A stretch of 64,000 nucleotides of DNA. Origin: Cydia pomonella (taxonomy: Eukaryota > Arthropoda > Insecta > Lepidoptera > Tortricidae). The first letter of the stretch is position 1. Every line of letters begins with the position of its first letter. This document shows positions 32,380 to 44,383 of the stretch, one piece after another. The notes beneath the pieces are model-generated. The model had not been told where the DNA came from and did not search any database. It saw only the letters and a list, made by a program, of their open reading frames with translations. The position numbers and the translations under genes were made by a program. Location of the stretch: positions 8,232,550 to 8,296,549 of the forward strand of contig NC_084707.1 of assembly GCF_033807575.1 (NCBI RefSeq). Direction: 5' to 3'.

Positions 32380-35300
32380 TAATAATGGCACTGGTCAATC
32401 ACAAATAATATTATTGTATTCATTAAGCGTAAGGTGTTGTTGTAGTTAATAATAAAAGGTTCAGTATCTAAAGTTCCGCCAATGCAGACGTGCGGTTGAA
32501 ACGCTGCATATTAATTTAAATGCTACAGTGCAGGGAACTTAGGGTGTATTAGGATTTACGAGTAATTTGGCATGCTTGCTGTTCACTGCAATCTGAACGT
32601 AGTCTATGAACGCCTGCAACTCTGCAAGCTGAAATTCATTCATAAAATGGGCATGCACTTTTACAGCTGTGTGTAAATCAGACACATCATACCTCTTACC
32701 TGCTATTTAGGGAATCCAATCTATCTTTACTAATTGTGTAAGGGCGGACGCCGGAACCGGAAAATTTAGATTTTTCGCAAATACCGATAAGGTTTTCATC
32801 ATCACTTTGGTCACCTATAGCGAACGAAACGCAACTGTCACTGTCGTACTAATAACTACCTATAGATGAGTAATAAAGAGAGATGACTACAGTACGCTAA
32901 CAATTGGCATGTTGGCTACGCGGGCTGGAGCGAAATTATATTTAACTCTGAAAATCTCAACTGACAGTAAAGCATCAGCCAAAAAAACAAAAGCATCAGT
33001 TCGTGTTATATAAAGCATCAGTGTACGGCCAACGGCCAATGCCACCGACCACTATCTACCACCGCATCGTTCACCGTCGGCATGCCGTTCACCCACACAT
33101 GCTGTACGCCACTGTACGAGGAATTTCCTCCCTCGGACGCTCCTGCTGTGAAATGAGTTCCCTGCCGAGGTTTTCTCAAGGGACTACAGTTTGGAGTTTT
33201 TCAAGAAAGGTGCGTACAGGTTTTGAAACGATCGACAACTTGCATGTAACACCCTGGAATTGCAGGCGTCCATAGGCTACAGCGACCGCTTACCATCAAG
33301 TAGCCGTATGCTTATTTGCCGCCGACGTGGTATAAAAAACTAATATATTAAACGCTCGCCTGCATAGCCGCGTAATTATTTTTCCGTTATCAGCGGGGTT
33401 ACATAAATAAGGTGCATGCGCCCGCGTCACTCAGAGGACATTCGGCGAATAATGTCAGCAAGTTCGTTTACACCGCGTCACGTATATATCTAACGTGGCC
33501 ATTATTTTGATGATAATATGGAGACAATACTAAAAATTACTAAAATAAAACAAAATACCTAGGTAGGGCTAGTCAATAGGCAAGTAGATAATTTAATTTC
33601 ACATTGAATATCTCCAGATAAAAGTCGTCCCTCATATCGTACTAACCTGGATCAGGCCAGCAGTCAGCTGTAGAAATACTTACGGAGGTACCCTACCTCC
33701 GTAACGGAAACAAGACTACAATAACAATATCACATAATTAGACAGATTTATACTACTTTTGTCCCTGATAATAAACAAGGCTGCAAGACTTGCAAGTGCT
33801 CCTGAGGATTTGGACCCCGATATGTCCGGTAGATAAACTACGTGCAAAATAGAGGTATGGGTACTGTAAATATCATCTCGTTTCGTGTGGCAGGTCACAG
33901 CATAGTGGATATCGATATCACTCCAGATCTAGAGCCACCTTACAGAAAACTGCAGCCAATTATCACTAGACCGTAGGGTCATTGTGTTGTGTTACTGCCG
34001 ATGAATAAGGTTGCCATAGCTCAACGAGGGTGCGGTGTGTTATGGTCGGCAACGCGCATGTAACATCTCTGGAGTAGCAGGCGTCCATAGGCTACAGGGA
34101 CTGCTTACCATCAGACATACGGCCCGTTTGCCACCGACGTAGTACTTATAAAAAAAGGATACAATGTGATGACAACGCAGGTCCTGGTCCCTTAAAAGTC
34201 CCCACTAAATCCCCGTACAGCAAGTTAGATTAGGGTCTGTAAAAATCTGCATCGCGTATGTACACCCCGTGAACACGTGAGTTGGAAGCTTCCATAATCC
34301 ATATTTAGAATAAATCTGTCATCTGTGGGTAAGTATGCCCTTGCCATATGGCTGAGCGGATACTCGTTTGGAACTATTTTGTACACCTTCTTACGTTTAC
34401 AGATTATTTTCTCGCGATTTCTTTGAATAGTATCTCACAAACCATCTGTTAGCGTTGACACACTTATTTCAAGTACCTACTCGATCCAAGCAACAGTTTG
34501 CTCTAATGGGAGTTATTGCATAATTGCGCCACCCAGGCCGACCCCCAGCGCACCGGTTATCCCTCATTGCTAGCTTGTTTGTTTATTTTACATTCAATTG
34601 CCGTCTCGTAACCGTTGGTGGCTTGATTACTAATTTAATGGAGAAAAAGTTCAAACAGAATATCTAAACAGTGCGGTTGGTTTTTAATTTTGAAAAGTGT
34701 ACCTTTTACAATCATTTATTTTGCCTTAAATGTGCCCCAATATTCGTGCAGCATTTTGTTCCTTCCTTAGAACATTCGAAGGATAGGTATGTGACATTGC
34801 TATGAAAAAACAACAAACAGGGCATCACTAATCAATCGATTTGCTGACCTTCCTCTTCGAAGTCGACTAATGAAGAGCAGATGTCAGGCCGGGTCTTATA
34901 ATAGGGTTAAATAGTGTAGAAATGTAACTAGGTGGGTTTTGTTGCTACCAAATTACCTTACCTTTCAAGCACAGATTCAGGGGAGCTTATAAGCAGTACC
35001 CCATAACAAACTACAAAGTGGCCGTTGTTTCGTACGGTCCAAATTAATTCATAATTTGTATTGTTTATTTTGAAAAATATGATCTATTTTCGATTGAAGT
35101 TTAATTTTGAGTCTAATTATATTTTTCTCATTGCGCAATTCACTAGATTCCAAGTTGTAACGTAAGCGTAAAAAAAGTTTACGTCAGTGTTCCCTAGTCT
35201 GTGGTTCGGTCGTCGGCCTGTCTTACGAAAAAGTTGTGCAAGACATTTGAGGTTTTTACTATTATTTTCGTAGTATTACTATTATTTGACTGATATAATA

Positions 35301-35600
35301 ACAAAATTTATAAGTTCACCTAATAAAACAAAGTGAGTTAGAGTGAAAAGTAATATTATAATCGTTTGTGTAGTCCTTACTAAATTTGAGGTTATGTGTG
35401 ATGGTCGAAAACTTCGAGATAATTTTTATTATTCTTACGTTATTTGAGTATAAATACTTAAATGGATCAGTTACTGTTACTGAAACAAGCTATATGTATT
35501 CTTACAAATGTAGTTTTCTCAAATCATAGCTGGTGCAATAAGTAATAAAGATGCTACAATAATAACGGAGCGCCCAAATTAAGTCGCGTATAATTAATCG
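32380..35600. other. Intergenic DNA between the tetraspan gene and prohibitin
   Basis: I found no further exon. The stretch contains a degraded GATGCCAATCGT-type hairpin (32816-32930), a partial (33264-33340) and a long (33845-34155) inverted copy of the TACTACGTCGG repeat, and AT-rich DNA. The 5' UTR and promoter of prohibitin should lie in its right end; CAAAGTGAGT at about 35330 is a possible noncoding-exon donor. Confidence 0.5.
33845..34155 (-). repeat. TACTACGTCGG interspersed repeat, inverted copy
   Basis: On the minus strand it reads TACTACGTCGGTGGCAAACG, GGTAAGCAGTCCCTGTAGCC and so on, as at 6064 and 7361. A shorter inverted piece occurs at 33264-33340 (ACGTCGGCGGCAAATAAGC). Confidence 0.7.
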
Positions 35601-35631
35601 CATCTCACGACTGCATCCAATCTTTCCAGAT

Positions 35632-38600
35632 ATGGCTGCTCAACTATTCAACCGCATCGGCCAGGTAGGCCTGGGCATGGCTCTCGTTGGTGGAGTGGTC
35701 AACTCTGCACTTTACAATGGTATGTATTATACTGTTATCTTTGGAATTAAACTTGTCATGCATGTAATATTGTATTATGGAAGTAATACTAAAGTGCCAC
35801 ACACACACACATTGAATTCGTTGACCACTTCTTATTCTCATTGATAGAACTGTGAACTGCAAAAAGTCAGAGTGAATCCTGGACCTATACTTATATTAAA
35901 AAGTTGAAAAAAAAAAAACATGTTTCAAACATATTTATTTGTGAAACTTCAGTGTAATTTGTGAAACTCACACTACCCCAATATCTTATTTCAGTTGATG
36001 GAGGACACAGAGCTGTAATCTTCGACAGATTTGCTGGAGTAAAAAACTTAGTGGTGGGTGAGGGCACGCACTTTTTCATTCCATGGGTGCAGCGGCCCAT
36101 CATATTTGACATCAGATCCAGACCCAGAAATGTGCCCACAGTCACTGGCAGCAAAGGTGAGTTTGTGTACTGAAAACTTGAGACAGCATATTGTGTGGAC
36201 CCACCTAATACCCAAACCTTGACATGGTTAGCCCTTTGACTAGCCTAATTTTATGTAAACCTGTGTCTGTGATCCAGGTCCTAGGTCTAGATCAACCTAC
36301 CAATATTTTTCTTGAGAAATCTGTCTAGCTACTGGTAGTACTTCATACAAATAAGACACACACTTAATTGGTTCAAGTTTGTTTATAGATTAAATTTAAA
36401 ACACATAATTAGAGGGCCTAGCCAAGTGGACAATCATATATGACAAACACCAAACTAAAAGAAACAATTTATCGGGCTGAGGATGATAGATGCAACGAAA
36501 AATCATTGTGACTATTTCCATGCAAGATTTATGTTTCGATTGGCATTTTCTAGGCAGAATTACCCCAGATCAGAAAACTCATAGAGCAGCACCTATCATT
36601 TTCTTACTAAAGTTTGTTTTTTAGGATTAGGGAGAACATGGTTACCTTCTTTCTGATGCTAATTTTTTTTATAAAAATACATATATATTCATAAAAAAAA
36701 CTTGACAGTCACGGCAAATATGTAACAATTATAAATTATTAATGATTATTTACATGCTTTTGCTTTGTTTATTATAATTATATATGATTATTTATATTCT
36801 TGGTGGCAACTGCACCGTAGCCTATGGACGCCTTCATAAGTAATGTACACTAATTTACAGAAAGCATTTTTCAATCATTTTGGATAAAAAGACACGTCAT
36901 GATTGTTTACCTTTTTATTACTACATGCTACAATAAACGTTGTTCCTTATAATATCTGTTGAAAGAAGATTGTGATCTGACCATTTGCAATTGCTCTCCG
37001 TGCAGCCTCTGGCCCTCTTGATAGTGGTATTTATTATTCACACAGCCTTGTCAAATCTCAATCCTTCATAAACAAATTGTCACATATCTGTCAAAATAAA
37101 AAGGAATCACTTGGGTAGCGGTAATTTAGTAACTAAGCAATGAATGTTAAATATTAATTACATTTTACTAACAAGTCTTCATGTATGTTTCCAGATCTCC
37201 AAAATGTGAACATCACCCTCCGCATCCTGTTCAGGCCGGTGCCCGACCAGCTGCCCAAGATCTACACCATCCTGGGTGTGGACTATGATGAGAGGGTACT
37301 GCCTTCCATCACTGGGGAGGTCTTGAAGGCGGTTGTCGCACAGTTTGACGCTGGAGAACTTATCACACAGAGAGAGGTGAGGAATTGGGATTCTGCTTAA
37401 CCCTTGTTATGCTTAAGTACTGATTAGCGATTCAAATTAAGCATGTATTTATCATGATCGCCATTTAAATAGAACAATTTGGACAGCAACATATAAAAGC
37501 TTTTATAGTCTTTAACCATAGACTAGTCGTGCCTTTCTGAGAACCATCTGGTTCTTTGTTTAAAATAATGGATATATCAGTTAGTAATCATTTTTATGGG
37601 ATAAATAAATCAAAAACTATTATAAAAGTAACATTTATTATAGTTTAACAGTTATTATTATTATTATATAGCCCTTTGTTCTGAACATGATTGTTCTTTT
37701 TGATAGTCTTGAATTATCATATGAAGTCTCTTAGTTCAGTGTGCCTGTCGGCAAAGGCCTCCAACTCCTTCCAGTATCTTCTCTCTCTTGCCACCCTTGT
37801 CCAGAGTGATCCCACTGTACGAATAATTTCGTCTTCCCATCTTGTTACTTGAGGGCCTTGCGATCTTGACCCGTCTGTAGGTTGCCACATGCTCTTCGGC
37901 TCCACTTTTTTAGTGGCTCCACAGTTACTAGTACTGAATAAAAAATTACCTTGACAAATGTACAGTGTTCATAATTAAAGGTAATCACAGTTTATTCCCC
38001 ACGGGCGGCAAAATGCTCATAGCGCGAGCAGCTTATTAAATCTTATTGGTCTAAAATACATGTTATATAGACAGATAAACTTACCTTACTGTGAGATTTT
38101 CAAATGTAACAACTGATCTTATGTTTATTAAGATATGCCATGGACCTAGATGTGGCCATCCTTTTGAAATTAATTCCTTATCTCAAGTGATTTTCAGTAC
38201 CTATAAGGTTGTTTTGGAAAAACAATATATATATATTACATCTTACTTACTTAATATAATACAAATCAGCTTCGTTCAACAAAGCCTTACCATACAATAA
38301 AATCTTCTCACCAACCACCTCAGTTAAATGGTATACCTATAGTTATGTATTAGCAAATATCAAACTAGATGCAATTCCTAAAATTGATTTCTGTCTGAGT
38401 TTTGCGAATCGCCTAACAGATTTAAAACGATTATCTTTTTCTGCCTCCAGGTTGTCTCACAAAAAGTAAGTGAAAGTTTAACAGAGCGAGCTGGTCAGTT
38501 CGGTCTCATCCTCGACGACATTTCCATCACCCATCTCACGTTCGGCAAGGAGTTCACACAGGCCGTCGAGCTGAAGCAAGTCGCCCAGCAGGACGCCGAG

Positions 38601-38837
38601 AAAGCCCGCTTCCTCGTCGAGAAGGCTGAGCAGCAGAAGAAGGCAGCTGTCATCGCCGCAGAGGGTGACGCGCAGGCCGCCATCCTACTCGCCAAATCCT
38701 TCGGCACTGCCGGTGAAGGTCTGGTAGAACTCCGCCGTATCGAGGCAGCTGAAGACATCGCCTACCAGCTATCCAAATCGCGCAATGTTACCTACTTACC
38801 GCAGGGACAGAATGTCCTCCTCAACCTGCCGCAGTAG
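35632..38837 (+). CDS. PHB1: Prohibitin 1
   Basis: Prohibitin 1 pairs with prohibitin 2 in ring complexes of the mitochondrial inner membrane that scaffold proteases and cristae. Exons are 35632-35719, 35995-36156, 37195-37376 and 38451-38837, giving 272 residues, the same as the vertebrate protein. A short hydrophobic N-terminal anchor (GLGMALVGGVVNSALYN) is followed by the PHB/SPFH domain (VDGGHRAVIFDRF, GEGTHFFIPWVQ, FDIRSRPRNVPT). A coiled coil covers about 175-250 (QVAQQDAEKARFLVEKAEQQ), and the conserved end is YLPQGQNVLLNLPQ. The ATG lies two bases after a strong acceptor (TCTTTCCAG), so a noncoding first exon exists upstream. AATAAA is at 39198. An RTE-like remnant sits in intron 3. 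Confidence 0.97.
37717..37905 (-). pseudogene. Reverse transcriptase C-terminal fragment in a prohibitin intron
   Basis: The minus-strand frame contains GPQVTRWEDEIIRTVG and LWTRVARERRYWKELEAFAD, the extreme C terminus of RTE-like endonuclease/RT proteins. Only about 62 residues remain. It lies antisense in intron 3 of prohibitin 1. Confidence 0.8.
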
Positions 38838-39197
38838 AATTGTTAGTGCCATGCGTTCTGTTCCAAATTCGATCGGTACGCGTTGAAGGCTTCTTCCAAA
38901 TATCTATGTTAAATTCGTGTTTTTTTAATTATTTTTTTATTAGACTGATATTGAGATATTAAAGATGTGCGTTTTGTTGCACACAAATATCATAAATCAT
39001 GGTAACACTTATCCAAATATTACCGATATATCAACGACTGAAATGACTTATCACGAATACGCCAATATTTAAATTCTTAGTTTTTTTTAACACAATAACT
39101 AAACCTGGCATTTAGATTTGAAGTTGTCTTGTGGTTGATATTATGATATTAGAATGCAATGAATCGCACCGAATCAATCGAATTTGGAATGAAACTC

Positions 39198-39203
39198 AAT
39201 AAA
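39198..39203 (+). terminator. Candidate polyadenylation signal for prohibitin 1
   Basis: AATAAA about 360 nt past the prohibitin 1 stop codon. Other AT-rich hexamers lie closer, so this is only a candidate. Confidence 0.4.
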
Positions 39204-39753
39204 TATGCAACTGTTGATAATAATGTACAGGATTTCTGGGACTCTGTTCTGGTGCAATTGCATTTGTATTTACACGAATAATTGTAAGGATATGCATTTG
39301 GAAGACTTGAATGCTTTATTTCCGCCAATAGATGTAGTCACGTTTTAGTTTTATGAAAACTTAATTACGCATTAAACTATAATTGTTGACCTAAATTGTT
39401 TTTATTTAACGCACTTCTTCTTAAGCAGCAGTCGTATTAATGGAGATAATAATAATTTAGTCTTAAGGTCCTCCGCACAACAAAACTGCGAGTTTTCAAC
39501 CCACCTTTACTTTCTCTAGATATCGCTGTTTACTGATGATGGCGCTTTCGGATTAGAACATAGCTTCTCAATAAATAATAAAATAACTACTTTATTTCCT
39601 CATTTGCAAACCACATTTGATCCATTTCACGACACTTCCACATAAAAATCACTCCAATTCCTTTTTCAACATAATAAGGTAGAAAATCAAATGTAGGTAT
39701 ATGACCTACAGTCTCTCAAATTGAAGGTAGAATGTGTACAAGAAACATCCAAT

Positions 39754-39948
39754 CAGTACCCCTAGTGTAACTTTGATCGACATCATAACGTGACGAACGC
39801 GTTTGCGTTAAGTCTCATTTTGTATAGGATTTTGAGGTTCCAAAACGTCCCGCTTGGCGCGCTCTTTCGAAATCCAATACAAAATGAGACTAAACGCAAA
39901 CGCGTACGTCACGTTTGGAAATCGAATTTATTTACACTAGGGGTACTG
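39754..39948. mobile_element. 195-bp MITE with CAGTACCCCTAGTGTAA termini
   Basis: CAGTACCCCTAGTGTAA is inverted at the right end as TTACACTAGGGGTACTG. Long subterminal arms also pair: CGCGTTTGCGTTAAGTCTCA against TGAGACTAAACGCAAACGCG. The short relative is at 4731. It lies between the two prohibitin copies. Confidence 0.88.
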
Positions 39949-40249
39949 TAGTATCTTTTCACATTACTCACCGCTACTACAAGTATGACAGTAAACAATG
40001 GCCCAAATTTTCCAAATATGGACACCATAGTGAGACAACGATAAATGGTCTATAACCTTGGCTTGCTAACATGGTGTGAATCATAATATGACACCACACC
40101 AGTCTTAACTATGAGTTAGTGTAGCTCAGACATTGCATTCCTGAAGTTGATTGATCATGTAAACACTGTGAACACAGCCGTTGTTATCAGACCGTAATTA
40201 GCGTTCATCTAGTGAAGAATTTGTAAGGTGTAGTAAAATTAGTTTAGAA

Positions 40250-42668
40250 ATGGCGGCTTATATTTTTAACCGCATAGGACAGGTGGGATTAGGCATGGCC
40301 CTCATTGGTGGTACCGTCAATACTGCGCTGTTCAATGGTAAGTTTTGAAAAGATGCTTAATGGGACCAGGGTGCGTAGACAAGATGCCAATCGTTAACGC
40401 TCCGTAGCGAACGAAACGCAACTGTTTCTGTCGCACTAATATGGAAGATTGATAGAGCGAGATGACTACACGCGACGCATCGTAGCGTGAACGATTGGCA
40501 TCTTTTCTACGCACCCTGGCGCCAATTTCGACTCGTCAAAATCAACTTATGCTCACTTTTCTCGAACGCTTTTACAGAATATAATGACTAGCTATGTCAC
40601 GACCTGTTACTGTAAGAAGTCTAATAGGTCCCCTTATTAAGACATAGTATCTAATTTAAACAATACCTACTTCAACAATTGCGGTTGAATTCTCATTCAA
40701 TAAATAAGTCTTGTAAAATTACCGCCATATTATCCATCATGTAAATGCAGTACCTGTAACACGTCCTTTCAGTGGACGGCGGCCAGAGAGCCGTGATAAT
40801 GGACAAGTTTACCGGCGTCCAGAAACACGTGGTGGGGGAGGGCACCCACTTCATCATTCCCTGGGTGCAGACGCCATATATTTTTGACATAAAATCACGA
40901 CCGAGGAACGTTCCGACGCTGACCGGAAGCAAAGGTAAGTATCGATTGATATACCTACATCTTAGGTATCTATGGCCACTGAGTTGGTTACCGGTGCTAA
41001 GTATGATGTTACACACAATTTGGTTCTTAAATAGATCTAACATTGTTATAAAAACTTAACTTATTTAGAGTAAAATAGGTTTTTGATTATTAGCGTCCAA
41101 TTGAATGTAGGATTATCAATATTATCATTGTAGTGTATCAGTTTTGTACTGTCATAAAAAAGCTCGAAAGTGTGAATACTTACAATAAAACACAAAAAAG
41201 TTTTCTTAATGACCTCGTCTAATAAATGACGCCCTAAGTAGGTCATTGTATTGAAAACGGTAGGTACATCATTCACCTGAGTTACTCACCCACGTAGAAC
41301 CTTATCTTTCCCAATCTGACTTAGGTATGTACAAACATTTCCAGATCTACAAAACGTGAACATAAACCTCCGCATCCTATTTCGACCTGTGCCTGATGAG
41401 CTGCCCAGGATCTTCACAGTGCTAGGAGCTGATTACGAGGACAGGGTCCTCCCTTCCATCACGTCGGAGGTGCTGAAGGCAGTTGTAGCGCAGTTTAACG
41501 CTGAAGAGCTTATCACGCAAAGAGAAGTAAGGACAGGACTTCATTTAAAGCCCCATTTAGAAGGTTCAAGAACTTGCATGCAATATTCGATACATTGCTA
41601 ACTACAGAGTACAAGAGAGAAGAAAGTAAGAGAATTCAGTCGGTCGACCAAATACCGGAATGTACCTACCTAACGAAAATCGCATGCAAGTTACTCAAAC
41701 CGTCTAAATGGGGCCTTAATTGTTGTTGTTGTTGTTTGCTTATAATAGAAGTCTGTGGGCTAACGCGACCTTCGACCTACGAATTGTCGTCTATTTGCCT
41801 CCTTATGTATTCAAAAAATTAGACATGTTTTCGATTTTCCCTGTTTGCAGTTATAGTATTTTCATCAGGTAGGCAGATGATTAAGATCACTGCAAAAGAT
41901 CAGAGACGACATAAAGAATTGCTAATTCGATAGCTAAGAGCCTTACGTACTGTTGGAACTGGATCAGCGAACGTTAGCGCTTGACAACCGAATAACGAGG
42001 CCGTTCAGCGCCATAGGTAGTCACGTCTGAAAACATCGCCACGATCGAAGTGCCAAAATATGTATACACGACTTTATGGCCCATATATTAGGGTAGTGTA
42101 TACATATTTTTGGCACTTTGTCCGTATCGATATTTTCAGACGTGACCGTACTTCAGCAAAACTAGGCCTACAAATGCTACATATTTACAATATTTCGCCC
42201 AAAAAGTCTTGCATGTTGTTTAGACGAATTGAGATTCGTTCAAAGGAAAGTAAATTTACCTATTACCTAAATTTTTATTCGTTCCAGATAGTCTCCCAAA
42301 AAGTAAACGACAGCCTAACTCAAAGAGCGCAGCAATTCGGTCTCATACTGGACGATATCTCAATAACGCACCTCACATTTGGCAAAGAGTTCACTCGAGC
42401 CGTCGAACAAAAGCAGGTCGCTCAACAAGACGCGGAAAGAGCAAGATTCTTAGTCGAAAAAGAGGAACAGAAGAAAAAAGCGGCAGTCATTACGGCAGAA
42501 GGAGATTCCCAAGCCGCGATTTTGTTAGCGAAATCTTTTGGTAAAGCGGGAGAGGGGTTGGTGGAGTTGCGACGTATAGAGGCAGCCGAGGATATAGCGT
42601 ACCAGTTGTCTAAGTCACCTAATGTGACTTATTTCTCTGAAGGAAATGTAATGCTAGGTGTCAAGTAG
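40250..42668 (+). CDS. Second, divergent prohibitin 1 paralogue
   Basis: A tandem copy 1.4 kb downstream of prohibitin 1. Exons 40250-40337, 40773-40934, 41345-41526 and 42288-42668 have the same first three lengths (88, 162, 182 nt) and phases as the upstream gene, giving 270 residues. The frame is intact with GT-AG borders. The N-terminal anchor, PHB domain (VDGGQRAVIMDKF, GEGTHFIIPWVQ) and coiled coil are conserved. Changes cluster at the ends: the tail is YFSEGNVMLGVK rather than the conserved ...NVLLNLPQ, and Lys/Arg replace Ala in the coil. AATAAA lies at 42766. Codon use in the last exon is more AT-rich. DNA duplication with retained introns rules out retroposition. A tissue-restricted role is possible but unproven. 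Confidence 0.92.
40366..40519. mobile_element. Hairpin MITE in intron 1 of the prohibitin paralogue
   Basis: CCAGGGTGCGTAGACAAGAT is inverted at the right (ATCTTTTCTACGCACCCTGG), with ATGCCAATCGTTAACGCTCC pairing inside. A degraded relative (GCGAACGAAACGCAACTGTC, CAATTGGCATG) lies at 32816-32930. Confidence 0.82.
41549..41715. mobile_element. TTAA-flanked MITE, piggyBac-like
   Basis: The element is bracketed by TTAA at 41545-41548 and 41716-41719. Its ends, AGCCCCATTTAGAAGGTT and AACCGTCTAAATGGGGCC (as read on the right), are inverted repeats, and GAACTTGCATGC/GCATGCAAGTT pairs next. TTAA target duplication is the hallmark of piggyBac-type transposition. It lies in intron 3 of the prohibitin paralogue. 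Confidence 0.85.
42020..42146. mobile_element. Hairpin element in intron 3 of the prohibitin paralogue
   Basis: GTCACGTCTGAAAACATCG pairs with CGATATTTTCAGACGTGAC, and AAGTGCCAAAATATGTATAC pairs with GTATACATATTTTTGGCACTT. The loop is under 35 bp. It is non-coding. Confidence 0.82.
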
Positions 42669-42765
42669 ATTAAAAAGAGTAGTGCTTAACATATTTATTT
42701 ATTTTAGTCTGTATAGGTAACAATCCAAATTTTCGAGAGTAGTGCAGTTTAACAAAGTATTTGTG

Positions 42766-42771
42766 AATAAA
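42766..42771 (+). terminator. Polyadenylation signal for the prohibitin paralogue
   Basis: AATAAA about 100 nt beyond the TAG at 42666-42668. Confidence 0.55.
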
Positions 42772-43351
42772 GGGCTTCATTGGAATACAAAATAGACAAA
42801 TCAATATCAGCCTAGAATATTTTGTAGAAAAAAACAACAGTATCGAGATTCCTGAAACCAATAGATATAGAAATCGTGACCGTTGGAGGACCTAACTAAA
42901 TCGAAAACTAAAACTTGTCACAATAAGCTGGCACTGCTCTCTACAGTTCACGCACGCTCCTTGTATAATTTTCAAAGCCTCTGATACATTTAGGTGATTG
43001 TTGCATTTGGACTTTGTACTTAACTTGCTTCAAAATCATCATACTTATTTATTATTGCGTGTTTCACAATTTCCAGTGGATTAGCTGTTTGCGCAAAGAC
43101 ATGTCGACTGCGTACTATGAGAGCAAGGAATGCATTTGAACTGTGGTAATACTTAGTAGTACTATTCGTAATATATTCGGAATCCCAACATGCACATATA
43201 GACCAGTGGCGGCAGTAGCCTACCATTATGTTTACTGTGAACATATTCATTGCTATCTCACTACATACGAGTAGTTGGTTGTATTGTAAGACTTGTCAGT
43301 GTGCCCTTGGTATCAGCAAATATCCATTGATTGTGTAAGATGTGGATAATC

Positions 43352-43463
43352 TAAGGGCTTGTTTACATATTGATTGGTGTTAGGTGCGAGTTTATAACTA
43401 TGCTACTTAACGCCAATGTATGAACTCGCACTTAAGACTAATTAATGTGTAATCGGGCCTTAA
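43352..43463. mobile_element. Small hairpin MITE
   Basis: TAAGGGCTTGTTTACATATT is answered by AATGTGTAATCGGGCCTTA, and GTGCGAGTTTATAA by TGAACTCGCACTTA inside. The whole is about 112 bp. Confidence 0.7.
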
Positions 43464-43500
43464 GACAAATTCTTACTACGAATTGGACAGGTGATGTAGA

Positions 43501-44222
43501 CAGATGGCGCTGTACGGGCAAAGAGAATTTGAAATAGAGGTGTATTGTTAAAGAAAACTTTGTAGCGACGTAAATTAAGTATTAACTGCCATCTTTCGAC
43601 ACATAATTAAAACTTTTAGAACGCCATTTGACTTACATGTAATATTTTATATATTTATTAAAGTAAGATACAATATACATAAACATGGAGACGGTAAATA
43701 GTATACAAAAAAAAAGCTGCTGCCTTCAGTAGTGATATGAAGAGGTAGTAGAAGAGAAGGGTCTTGGGGAACTTTCAGTAGATGATTCCTGCGCCATCTT
43801 CGCACTCAAAAGCTTTAATGTGTCGTCTGGTGCCTCTGACTCTTATGGAGACAGTTCTAATTACTTACCGGGCAATACCTAAAGGTTATGGCGCCATCGC
43901 TCGAAACGATGCTGCTATACCTTTGGCCTTTGATCTATTAGATGGCGCCACTTTTAGATATTTAACAAATTGAACACATATCAGTGAAAGAACTTATTCT
44001 TAAGAACTTATCCTTAGATCAAACTCAAATGGCGTTCTAAAAGTTTAAATTATGTGTCGAAAGATGGCAGTAAATTTACGTCGCTACAAAGTTTTCTTTC
44101 ACAATACACCTCTATTTCAAATTCTCTTTGGTACGGGTCCGTACATTACGCTGGTTGTCAAAAGTTGACATTTGACAATTCAGTGACCACGAAACATATG
44201 GCGTAGTACAGCGCCATCAGGT
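43501..44222. mobile_element. Foldback-type element with about 110-bp inverted arms
   Basis: The left arm (43519-43631) and the inverted right arm (44025-44130) share CAAAGAGAATTTGAAATAGA, AACTTTGTAGCGACGTAAAT and GCCATCTTTCGACACATAAT. The outermost GATGGCGCTGTAC at 43503 seems to return near 44210 as GTACAGCGCCATC, separated from the right arm by about 80 bp of extra sequence, suggesting a later insertion. The 390-bp core is not visibly coding. Confidence 0.8.
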
Positions 44223-44383
44223 TCGGAAGGAGCACATGTTTTTTTAGATTTCAGTTCTCTAATACAATCAGTAGCTCTCAGTATGGGCGAAATTCAGATT
44301 CACAATCTATCTAGATTAGGGGATTTTTAGGGGATCTCCCCTCAAATAAATTATGCTTGACATATACCTAAACATACCTACCA

